Part shown: positions 6,537 to 14,486 of the stretch, piece by piece
Numbering within the stretch: position 1 is the stretch's first letter
Layout: each line of letters starts with the position of its first letter
DNA from: Chitinophagales bacterium
GTDB lineage: Bacteria; Bacteroidota; Bacteroidia; Chitinophagales; UBA2359
Length of the DNA: 14,486 nt
NCBI GenBank assembly: GCA_020629335.1
Contig: JAHDDN010000065.1
Span: forward strand, 1 to 14,486
Direction: 5' to 3'
Made by a program: the position numbers and the translations under genes
The notes under the pieces: generated by a model
The model's database searches: none
What the model saw: the letters and a program-made list of their open reading frames with translations, nothing else
What the model was told of the DNA's origin: nothing

Positions 6537-6690
6537 ATCGACCAAAAAAATCTCTCAGCGAGCAAAGCGAGCGGTCTCGCATCTAACAGCAAAGCGATCT
6601 AAAAATCTATGGACCATCGACCAAAAAAATCTCTCAGCGAGCAAAGCGAACGATCTCTACTCTCTCAGCGAACGAAGTGAGCGGTCTCTC
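6537..6690. repeat. Cluster of short imperfect direct repeats
   Basis: Two long copies beginning TCGACCAAAAAAATCTCTC and continuing AGCGAGCAAAGCGA start near 6538 and 6617 (period about 79 bases). A third, partial copy starts at 6661 (TCTCTCAGCGAACGAAGTGA). Each has small internal stems built from GCGAGC/GCGAACG and ends in GGTCTC or GATCTC. There is no coding frame, and spacers are short and unequal, so this is not a CRISPR array. Confidence 0.6.
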
Positions 6691-6827
6691 CTCTAAAAGC
6701 CAGCAATAGGGCAAAAAAATGTCGTGGTTGGAATAAAACTCAAGTTAAAGCGCACACAAATAACGATTTGTCTCATCTTTTACGTTGATTTTATACGCTT
6801 TAGGGGATAAAGCATTAAATTGCCAAT

Positions 6828-6835
6828 TACTTTTG
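6828..6835 (+). promoter_or_regulatory. Candidate -7 box for the giant surface-protein gene
   Basis: TACTTTTG is a full match to the Bacteroidota consensus TAnnTTTG. It sits 62 bases before ATG 6898, giving a leader of roughly 55 bases. No convincing TTTG lies 19-21 bases upstream, which lowers confidence. The rest of 6691-6897 is AT-rich, with no gene seen. Confidence 0.35.
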
Positions 6836-6897
6836 GAAGCCCTCAAGAGTATTTCTAACTCACGTAAAAGAGTCCCTTTTAATCAAAATAGTAACAC

Positions 6898-9800
6898 ATG
6901 AATCGATTATTTATATTTTTGATAACCCTCGTTTTAAGCTTTTTAAGTGTTAATGAAGCAAAAGCTTTCCACATTGTAGGAGGAGAAGTCACTTATGAAT
7001 GTGTGGGAGATGGTGAATATGTGATCACTTTAACCGTTTATAGGGATTGTGCAGGACAAGGTGCACAATTTGATGACCCTGCTTATTTACACGTTTTTGA
7101 CGGTGATAATGACTTATTAGATTTGCTGACCGCCTCCGATAATGGCACAACAACCGTTCAACCCAACCCTGATATTTGTGTAGAAACCCTACCTAATGAT
7201 GTATGTGTGGAAGGAACGACTTACACTTACCTTTATGATATTCCACCTGGGTCTCAGGGGCCTTATACTTTAGCTTATCAACGATATTCTCGTAATGAGA
7301 ATGTAGATAATATTGTAGACCCTGCCATGACAGGTTCAACATATTTCACGACCATTCCTGATGAGTCAGTAGCAGAATGTAATAACTCACCTGTATTTGA
7401 AGAATTCCCACCGATTATCATTTGTGCAAACTCAGAGATATACTTTGATCATTCAGCATTTGATGAAGATGGTGATTCTCTATCTTATTCACTTTGTACG
7501 CCTTTCATTGGTGGAGATGATACTTGTTTTCAGCCAGGCTCCCCAAATTGTCCTGGTTTTTATGATGCCTCTCCTCCTTATGATCCAGTGAATTGGATAT
7601 TCCCTTATGGGGAAGACAATATGTTAGGTGGTAGCCCGCCATTAGAAATTGACCCAGTAACTGGTATATTGACTGGTTTGCCAGATCAGTTAGGACAATA
7701 TGTTGTCGGGGTTTGTGTAACAGAATATAAAAACGGAATTCCTATTAATACAGTCAATAGAGATTTCCAATTTAATATATCAGAATGTACTGTTGTATCT
7801 GCCATTTTGGGAGATGACATAGAAAATTGTGCAGGAGATTTATTCCAAATGGATCCTGTATTAATTGGAGTAGAAGATTTTCAATGGACGCCTACTACTG
7901 GCTTGAGTGATCCGAATATACCGAATCCTATTGTAGAGCAATCAGGTACTTATGCCTTAACAGTAGAAAATGAGGCGGGTTGCCAAGATATTGAAGTCAT
8001 CAATATAGAATATTATGATCCGGTGGAAGCCGTCTTAGCTGATACCGTTTCGATTTGTAGAGGGGAAGAGTACGTATTGGACGCAAGTGCTTCTACAGGA
8101 GCGGCAGGTATTACTTGGGACCCAGAATTTTGGGTAGATGATCCAGATTCATTTTCTCCAACGATCTTCTTACCCTATTCTGAAACATTCATTGCCACTG
8201 TGTATAATGAAATTGGTTGCCAAGATAAGGATACTATATTCGTAAATGTAGTACCAATCCCAGAACCAGACGCAGGAGATGATGTTACAATTTGTCTAGG
8301 TGAGTCTGTAGAATTAATCGGTGGTGGCGGTAATGTGATTGAATGGGGCCCAGCTGCTTCTTTAGATGATCCTTTAGCAGATAATCCTATTGCTACACCT
8401 ACAGCTTCTACGACTTATACGCTGACAGTAGGAGATGATACCAACCTTTGCTTCGCAACAGACGAAGTAACAGTAATCGTACTTCCTCCAACACCTATCA
8501 CTATTAGCGGAGACGAAACACTTTGTATTGGTAATAGCACGACGCTATCTGTAGAGGGCGGAGTATCCTACACTTGGGAACCTGCTGAATGGTTAGATGA
8601 TGCCAATAGTGCTACGCCTGTTGCCATGCCTCCGTTTACTACAACTTTCACTGTAAGCATTACAGATGAAAATGACTGTACTTATACAGAAGAAGTATTA
8701 GTGACAGTAGAGGACTTACCAGAATTAACAGTATCAGATGATAATACAATTTGTAGTGGAGAAAGCATTCCTTTAGAAGTCAGTGGTGGCGGTTCTTATA
8801 CATGGTCCCCTGCTGAAAGCCTAAGCGATCCTAACTCTGCTAACCCAACTGCAAGCCCTACAGAAACCACTACTTATACAGTTATTAGTGATGAAGGAAG
8901 TGGATGTGAAGTAACAAAAACAATAGAAATAGAAGTCCTACCAGCCACAGGAGATGGCGGAGATGATTTAGTATTATGTGGTAGTGGTGATTCAGGACAA
9001 CTCAATGCGAGTGGTGGATTCGAATATAGCTGGTCGCCTGCTACAGGCTTAAGTGATACAGACATTCCTAATCCAACAGCTACTCCCTCTGAAACGACTA
9101 CTTATACGGTATCTATTACGGGCTTTAATGATTGTGTGACAGAGGAAGAAGTAACGGTCTTTTATTATTCAGACGATTTAGCTGATGCTGGTGATGATGT
9201 CAATATATGTGAAGGTGATCAAATTCAGTTAAGTGCTTCGGGAGGTAATGATTATTCTTGGAGTCCTGCTACTGGTTTAAATAATACTGGAGTGCCAAAT
9301 CCTATTGCTTCTCCAACAGAAACAACTACTTATACGGTAGAAATGGATAGCGGACCAGATTGTACTGCTAGTAGTACTGTAACAGTTTTTGTCGCCCCTA
9401 ATGCAACAGCTGATGTAGGAAATGATCTTAGTGTATGTGAAGGGCAGTCAGTAGAATTAAGTGCTTCTGGAGGAGATACTTATTCTTGGAGTCCTGTAGA
9501 AGGACTGAGTGATCCTAATATTGCTAATCCTATAGCAAATCCAAGTGAAACAACTACTTATACGGTTACTGTATCTAATGGTGGTAATTGTGAAGATAGT
9601 GCTTCTATCACAGTAGATGTCAACGGTTCGATTGACGCAAGTGTAAGTGACGATACTAATATTTGTGATGGTGGAACCACTCAACTACTAGCTATCGGTG
9701 GTGATTCTTATGAATGGAGTCCTGCCGAGGGATTAAGTGCAACGGATATTGCTGACCCGATTGCGACCCCTATAGAAACCACTACTTATACAGTAACTAT

Positions 9801-12800
9801 TAGTAATGGTGATTGTACACAAGAAGAAACAGTAACTGTGACTGTCGGAGACCTACTAGTAGATGTCAGTAATAATGCGATAATTTGTACTGGTGAGTCA
9901 GTACAATTAAGTGCAAGTGGTGGTGATACTTATAGCTGGTTCCCATCTATTGGACTAAGTGCTAATGATATTCCTAATCCAGTTGCCGATCCAGACTTTA
10001 CGGTTAATTATGTAGTCACAATCACCAGCGGTAATTGTGAAGCAACTGAAGAAGTTACGGTAGAGGTAGCAGAAGAGCTATCTGCTAATGCAGGCTTTAA
10101 CCAAACTATTTGTTCTGGTGAAGAAGTACAACTTAACGCAACAGGTGGAGCTAATTACTCTTGGAGCCCAAGCACAGGATTAAGTAATACAAACATCCCT
10201 AATCCTATGGCCTCGCCTACAGAAACTACGACCTATACCGTTACCACCTCAAGTGGGGATTGTGAAGATTCAGATACAGTCACTATTGAGGTCAGCGATT
10301 TAGATACCACCATCAGTGATGATGTGAGTATCTGTGAAGGAGAAAATGCTATACTAAATGCTTCTGGTGGTACCTTCTATAGTTGGACACCTATAGATGG
10401 ATTAAGCAATCCTAATGCATCAAACCCTGTAGCGACTCCTAATGAGACTACTACTTATACCGTTCTTATTACTAGTGGAAGTTGTGAAATAGAAAGAAAT
10501 GTTACAGTGGAAGTCACCAGTCCTGCTAGTGCGAATGCAGGCGACGATTTAAGTATCTGTTTAGGAGAAGAAATTCAATTAAATGCAGAAGGTGGTACTA
10601 CTTACAGCTGGGCAAATGATCCAAGTTTAAGCGATACAGATATCGCTAATCCAATGGTTAATCCAAGCGAAACTACTACTTATACAGTTACTGTGAATCC
10701 AGGCGAGTGTGAAGCTACGGATGAAGTAACAGTAGTCGTAGAAGAAATCAATCCAGATATTTCTAATAATGCCAGTGTATGTGAAGGGGGTTCTGCACAG
10801 CTATTTGCTAGTGGGGGCACCAACTATAGCTGGGAGCCTAATACGGGATTAGACGATGCGAATATCGCCAATCCAATTGCAACACCAAGTGAAACGACAA
10901 CCTATACTGTAACAATCAGCAATGATAGTTGTGAAGAACAACAATCTGTCACCATTAATGTAGATAGTGATATAGTGGTTGATGCTGGAAATGATGTCAG
11001 TATTTTAGCAGGACAATCTACCCAATTAATTGCTTCTGGTGGTACTAGTTATAGCTGGTCTCCAGCAGCGGGATTAAGCTGTACGGATTGCCCAAATCCA
11101 ATTGCAAGTCCTGATGAAAACACCACTTATACTGTTGTAATTTCTGATGGTGTTTGTGAAGCAAGTGATCAAATAAGCGTTAGTGTCGTCTCAGAAATCG
11201 TAGCTGATGCTGGTGATGATATCAGCATTTGCTTTGGCGAATCTGTAGAATTAAACGCAAACGGTGGTAGCGATTATGCATGGACCGCAGACCCATCATT
11301 AAGTAATTATAATATTCCTAACCCAATCGCCACCCCAACAGAAACAACTACTTATACAGTAACGGTTTCTAATGGTAGCGGTATAGACGACACCGATCAA
11401 ATCACTGTATTCGTAGAAGACGAAATCGTACCAGATGCTGGTAGTGATGTAACCATATGTGAAGGAGCTTTAACTGAATTAAATGCAAGTGGTGGCGAAA
11501 ATTATAGTTGGAGCCCTGCCGATGGATTAAGTGATACAGATGTGGCTAACCCTACAGCTTTCCCAACAGAGACTACTACTTATACAGTTAGTATCAGTAT
11601 TGGGGAATGTGTGGAAGAAGCATCTGTAACTGTAGAAGTAGCAGCGGAATTAGTTATAAGTGCTGGCGATGATACAAGTATTTGTGCTAATGAGGAAGTC
11701 CCGTTAAATGCAAGCGGCGGAGTAAATTATACATGGAGTCCAGCGGATGGATTAAGCTGTACAGATTGCCCAAATCCAATTGCTACACCAAGTGAAACGA
11801 CTACTTATACCGTAAGTGCTAATAGTGGAGAATGTGAAGATGAGGATACCGTAGTAATAGAAGTAAACCCTGCTGCATTAGCAGATGCAGGTGAAGATGT
11901 TAGTATATGCGCAGAAGGAAGTACCAACCTTAATGCCAGTGGTGGAGATAGTTACTCATGGGAACCAGCAGATGGCTTAAGTTGTACGGATTGTCCAGAC
12001 CCTATCGCAACACCAACAGAAAGTACCTTGTACACAGTTACCATTGATAATAATGGCTGTATTGATCAGGACATCGTTTTTGTAAACGTAAGCGATCAAT
12101 TAACGCCAGATGCTGGACAAGATCAAGTTGTTTGTACAGGAGAGGCTACTCAATTAATTGCAACAGGAGGAAACGATTATAGCTGGAGCCCTGCTACAGG
12201 ATTGAGTTGTACGGATTGTCCAAATCCAATTGCAACTCCCGATGAAACTACGATCTATACGGTAACTGCTTCAGATGGAGATTGTAGTGGTACGGATAAT
12301 TTATTAGTAGTAGTAGCCAGTGAATTAAATGCTGATGCTGGCAATAATACGAGTATATGTGCTAATGGATTTGTAGAATTATCTGCCAGTGGTGGTAGTG
12401 AATATAGTTGGTCACCAGCAGAAGGATTGAGCTGTACAGATTGCCCAAATCCAATTGCGACGCCATCAGAAACAACTACTTATTCTGTAATTGTTAGTAG
12501 TGGCAACTGTGATGATGAAGATAGTGTAACTGTCTTAGTAGAAGATGAGATTATCGCAAATGCTGGTCAAGATGTCAATATTTGTGAAGGAACCGAAGCC
12601 CAATTAAATGCAAGTGGTGGAGGCGAATATCTATGGAGTCCAGCAGAAGGATTGAGTTGTATAACTTGTCCAAACCCAATTGCCACTCCTTCAAGCAGCA
12701 CCTTATATACCGTGACTGTTGATAATGGTGGTTGTATTGATCAAGATATCGTTTTTGTCAATATAAGCGATCAATTAAGCCCTTATGCTGGGCAAGATCA

Positions 12801-14486
12801 AGCCATTTGTACAGGAGAGGCGGCCCAATTAAATGCAGTAGGCGGAACAGAATTTAACTGGAGCCCACCTTTAGGATTAAGTTGTGCAGACTGTCCAAAC
12901 CCAATTGCAACACCTAATGAAACAACCGTTTATACAGTTACTGTTTCAGATGGAGATTGCTTTGGTACTGATGAGATAATCATTGAAGTAGCAGATGAGT
13001 TGGTAGCAGATGCAGGCTCAGATGTTAGTATTTGTGATAGTGGTTTCGCTCAATTAGAAGCCAGTGGCGGTAGCACTTATAACTGGGAACCAAGCATTGG
13101 ATTAAGCTGTACAGATTGTCCGAATCCAATTGCTGCACCTGATGAAACCACTACTTATACAGTTACCGTTAGCAGTGGAGACTGCTCGGATGAGTCTATC
13201 GTTTCCGTTATCGTAGCAGATGAAATTATCGCTGATGCTGGTAATGATTTGGATATTTGTGAGGGTACAGAAGTGCAATTAAACGCTAGTGGTGGTGGCG
13301 AATACTTATGGAGTCCTATTGAAGGATTAAGTTGTATTACTTGTCCAAACCCTCTAGTAAGTCCAACAGAAACGACGACCTATACTGTAACGATTAGCAG
13401 TGGCGACTGTGAAGCTGAAGCTTCAGTCACAGTTACTATTAATTCAGAAATTAATGCGGAAGCGAGTGAAGATGCTTCCATTTGTGAAGGGGAAGAAACA
13501 CAACTAAATGCAACAGGAGGTTCTAATTTTTCTTGGTCTCCAAGTACAGGACTAAGCGCGGATGATATCGCTAATCCAATTGCGACGCCTGATGAAACAA
13601 CCACTTATTATGTTACAGTTGGTATAGGAGATTGTGCATCGACTGACTCTCTTACTGTAGAAGTATTAGCTCCTTTAGAAGCAGAGGCGGGCGATGATTT
13701 ATACCTTTGTGATGATGAATCAATCGAGCTAAATGCTTCTGGTGGTGATTTCTATTTCTGGGAACCATCCATTGGATTGAGTTCAACCAATATAGCCAAC
13801 CCAATTGCTGCTCCTTCCGAAACAACAACTTATTATGTAACGGTATTCAGTGCCAATAGCTGTGAAGCAACAGATAGTGTAACCGTCTTTATTGTCGATG
13901 CTTTAGAAGCAGACGCAGGAGAAGATGTTTACATTTGTATCGGAGAAGAAGTGCAATTACAAGGAAGTGGAGGTACTGAGTATAGCTGGGAATATCACGA
14001 AAGCTTAAGTGATTTAGACATCGCTAACCCAACTGCCACTCCTACAGAAACCACTACTTATTTCTTAACCACTTCAAGTGGTAATTGTGAAGCAGAAGAT
14101 GCACTCACCATCTTTGTTATTTCTGAACCTAGTGTGGAAGCTGGGGAAGATACGAGTATATGTGGTGGAGAGGAAGTAAGCTTAGAAGCAAGCAGTAACT
14201 TAATAGGAGATTATAGCTGGAGTCCAACGGAAAGTTTACAAAATGCCAATAGCGCTACACCTATTGCCTCTCCTACAGAAACCACTACTTATTACGTTAC
14301 ATTCAATAGTGGTATTTGTGAGGCAATAGATTCTGTTACAATCGAAGTTACAGCTAATCTATCTACTACTATTTCTGACAATACATCAATATGTACTGGA
14401 GAGTCTGTACAACTAAGTACTTCTGGTGGTTCTTCTTATGAATGGTCTCCAAGCACGGGCTTGGATGATGATAGTATAGCAGAACC
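6898..14486 (+). CDS. Giant secreted repeat protein (adhesin-like), 3' end outside window
   Basis: At least 2529 codons with no stop to the window edge. Residues 1-23 are a signal peptide (LFIFLITLVLSFLSV, cleavage after AKA). The mature N-terminus FHIVGGEVTYECVGDGEYVI and VYRDC are typical of large Bacteroidota surface proteins. Around residues 180-300 lies a cadherin/Ig-like block with DEDGDSLSYSL and DPVTGILTGLPDQLGQYVVG. From residue 302 there are 30 tandem units of about 75 residues: ICxGE, ASGGxxYSWSPAxGLS, NPIATPxETTTYTVT, then GxCEDxxxVTVxV. Each unit resembles a PKD/Ig-like beta sandwich, probably closed by its two cysteines. The protein is very acidic and nearly free of lysine and arginine. 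Such proteins usually end in a T9SS or gliding-motility-associated C-terminal domain, which would lie beyond the window. A role in adhesion, gliding or matrix is inferred. The start is fixed by the signal peptide; no Shine-Dalgarno site is seen. Confidence 0.9.
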   Translation, partial: MNRLFIFLITLVLSFLSVNEAKAFHIVGGEVTYECVGDGEYVITLTVYRDCAGQGAQFDDPAYLHVFDGDNDLLDLLTASDNGTTTVQPNPDICVETLPNDVCVEGTTYTYLYDIPPGSQGPYTLAYQRYSRNENVDNIVDPAMTGSTYFTTIPDESVAECNNSPVFEEFPPIIICANSEIYFDHSAFDEDGDSLSYSLCTPFIGGDDTCFQPGSPNCPGFYDASPPYDPVNWIFPYGEDNMLGGSPPLEIDPVTGILTGLPDQLGQYVVGVCVTEYKNGIPINTVNRDFQFNISECTVVSAILGDDIENCAGDLFQMDPVLIGVEDFQWTPTTGLSDPNIPNPIVEQSGTYALTVENEAGCQDIEVINIEYYDPVEAVLADTVSICRGEEYVLDASASTGAAGITWDPEFWVDDPDSFSPTIFLPYSETFIATVYNEIGCQDKDTIFVNVVPIPEPDAGDDVTICLGESVELIGGGGNVIEWGPAASLDDPLADNPIATPTASTTYTLTVGDDTNLCFATDEVTVIVLPPTPITISGDETLCIGNSTTLSVEGGVSYTWEPAEWLDDANSATPVAMPPFTTTFTVSITDENDCTYTEEVLVTVEDLPELTVSDDNTICSGESIPLEVSGGGSYTWSPAESLSDPNSANPTASPTETTTYTVISDEGSGCEVTKTIEIEVLPATGDGGDDLVLCGSGDSGQLNASGGFEYSWSPATGLSDTDIPNPTATPSETTTYTVSITGFNDCVTEEEVTVFYYSDDLADAGDDVNICEGDQIQLSASGGNDYSWSPATGLNNTGVPNPIASPTETTTYTVEMDSGPDCTASSTVTVFVAPNATADVGNDLSVCEGQSVELSASGGDTYSWSPVEGLSDPNIANPIANPSETTTYTVTVSNGGNCEDSASITVDVNGSIDASVSDDTNICDGGTTQLLAIGGDSYEWSPAEGLSATDIADPIATPIETTTYTVTISNGDCTQEETVTVTVGDLLVDVSNNAIICTGESVQLSASGGDTYSWFPSIGLSANDIPNPVADPDFTVNYVVTITSGNCEATEEVTVEVAEELSANAGFNQTICSGEEVQLNATGGANYSWSPSTGLSNTNIPNPMASPTETTTYTVTTSSGDCEDSDTVTIEVSDLDTTISDDVSICEGENAILNASGGTFYSWTPIDGLSNPNASNPVATPNETTTYTVLITSGSCEIERNVTVEVTSPASANAGDDLSICLGEEIQLNAEGGTTYSWANDPSLSDTDIANPMVNPSETTTYTVTVNPGECEATDEVTVVVEEINPDISNNASVCEGGSAQLFASGGTNYSWEPNTGLDDANIANPIATPSETTTYTVTISNDSCEEQQSVTINVDSDIVVDAGNDVSILAGQSTQLIASGGTSYSWSPAAGLSCTDCPNPIASPDENTTYTVVISDGVCEASDQISVSVVSEIVADAGDDISICFGESVELNANGGSDYAWTADPSLSNYNIPNPIATPTETTTYTVTVSNGSGIDDTDQITVFVEDEIVPDAGSDVTICEGALTELNASGGENYSWSPADGLSDTDVANPTAFPTETTTYTVSISIGECVEEASVTVEVAAELVISAGDDTSICANEEVPLNASGGVNYTWSPADGLSCTDCPNPIATPSETTTYTVSANSGECEDEDTVVIEVNPAALADAGEDVSICAEGSTNLNASGGDSYSWEPADGLSCTDCPDPIATPTESTLYTVTIDNNGCIDQDIVFVNVSDQLTPDAGQDQVVCTGEATQLIATGGNDYSWSPATGLSCTDCPNPIATPDETTIYTVTASDGDCSGTDNLLVVVASELNADAGNNTSICANGFVELSASGGSEYSWSPAEGLSCTDCPNPIATPSETTTYSVIVSSGNCDDEDSVTVLVEDEIIANAGQDVNICEGTEAQLNASGGGEYLWSPAEGLSCITCPNPIATPSSSTLYTVTVDNGGCIDQDIVFVNISDQLSPYAGQDQAICTGEAAQLNAVGGTEFNWSPPLGLSCADCPNPIATPNETTVYTVTVSDGDCFGTDEIIIEVADELVADAGSDVSICDSGFAQLEASGGSTYNWEPSIGLSCTDCPNPIAAPDETTTYTVTVSSGDCSDESIVSVIVADEIIADAGNDLDICEGTEVQLNASGGGEYLWSPIEGLSCITCPNPLVSPTETTTYTVTISSGDCEAEASVTVTINSEINAEASEDASICEGEETQLNATGGSNFSWSPSTGLSADDIANPIATPDETTTYYVTVGIGDCASTDSLTVEVLAPLEAEAGDDLYLCDDESIELNASGGDFYFWEPSIGLSSTNIANPIAAPSETTTYYVTVFSANSCEATDSVTVFIVDALEADAGEDVYICIGEEVQLQGSGGTEYSWEYHESLSDLDIANPTATPTETTTYFLTTSSGNCEAEDALTIFVISEPSVEAGEDTSICGGEEVSLEASSNLIGDYSWSPTESLQNANSATPIASPTETTTYYVTFNSGICEAIDSVTIEVTANLSTTISDNTSICTGESVQLSTSGGSSYEWSPSTGLDDDSIAE
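7801..14486 (+). repeat. Tandem ~225-bp coding repeat array (30 units, last partial)
   Basis: Units begin at 7801, 8029, 8266, 8497, 8725, 8950, 9181, 9409, 9637, 9859, 10084, 10306, 10531, 10753, 10978, 11203, 11431, 11656, 11881, 12106, 12331, 12556, 12781, 13006, 13231, 13456, 13681, 13909, 14134 and 14368. The first two are divergent. Lengths vary between 222 and 237 bases in the earlier part, are exactly 225 from 11431 to 13681, then vary again. All units stay in one frame. The array continues beyond the window, so total unit number is unknown; short-read assemblies could miscount it. Confidence 0.9.
11656..13455 (+). repeat. Three-unit higher-order repeat (675 bp period)
   Basis: Within the tandem array, units 18-20 (from 11656), 21-23 (from 12331) and 24-25 (from 13006) resemble each other at a three-unit offset more than they resemble their neighbours. 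Units 19 and 22 share GCIDQDIVFVN and SDQL. Units 20 and 23 share QDQ, CTGEA and SDGDC. Units 22 and 25 share NICEGTE or DICEGTE, ASGGGEYLWSP and GLSCITCPNP. The offsets are exactly 675 bases. The pattern indicates duplication of a three-unit block. Confidence 0.75.

Noticed and set aside
6777..6870. Ten-base inverted repeat CTTTTACGT / ACGTAAAAG (6776-6785 and 6862-6871)
   Set aside because: Arms are short and 76 bases apart in AT-rich DNA, straddling the promoter candidate; likely chance.
7397..7591. Plus-strand frame inside the giant gene
   Set aside because: Out of frame with the giant protein, hydrophobic and low in complexity; a shadow frame. Antisense frames at 8874-9065, 9457-9684 and 13380-13604 are products of the repeats.
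7801..14486. Possible CRISPR-like or satellite array because of regular spacing
   Set aside because: The period is a multiple of three, the frame is open throughout, and conservation follows protein motifs; this is a coding repeat.

Overview
The window looks like chromosomal DNA of a marine or environmental Bacteroidota, most like the Saprospiria/Cytophagia side of the phylum. The evidence is a secreted protein with a type IX secretion (T9SS, Por) sorting domain, a giant repeat protein whose mature N-terminus begins FHIVGGEVTY (a start typical of Bacteroidota surface proteins), a DUF5723-like outer-membrane protein, AT-rich intergenic DNA, few Shine-Dalgarno sites, and promoter candidates of the TTTG / TAnnTTTG type. 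The genus cannot be told from this window.

Layout: 83-1711 (minus) is a secreted T9SS protein with propeller-like repeats. About 40 bases upstream of its start lies copy 1 of a structured ~213-base repeat (1753-1965). A mazEF-type toxin-antitoxin pair (2217-2812, plus) faces a minus-strand group: a DUF5723-like outer-membrane protein (5843-4410), then a small DTGA-motif protease of the RimB type (4249-3812) overlapping rimK (3812-2904), the S6 glutamate ligase. A roughly 1 kb gene-free stretch (5844-6897) holds copy 2 of the structured repeat, a small palindromic element, an 81-base inverted-repeat element and a cluster of short direct repeats. A giant plus-strand gene then starts at 6898 and runs off the right edge without a stop, giving at least 2529 codons.

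The giant protein has a signal peptide, an N-terminal surface domain of about 280 residues, and 30 visible tandem units of about 75 residues (the last cut). The units are acidic and almost free of basic residues. From 11431 to 13681 they keep an exact 225-base period. Inside this stretch lies a three-unit higher-order repeat (675 bases), in the zone where units gained a CxxC motif, which suggests recent segmental duplication.

No CRISPR array, rRNA, tRNA, integrase or transposase was seen. The functional themes are cell-surface and secreted proteins (three genes), ribosomal S6 tailoring (rimB-like/rimK) and an mRNA-interferase toxin-antitoxin pair. The least ordinary signals are the paired repeat element, whose hairpin loop has opposite orientation relative to its body in the two copies, and the repeat evolution and cysteine pattern of the giant protein.
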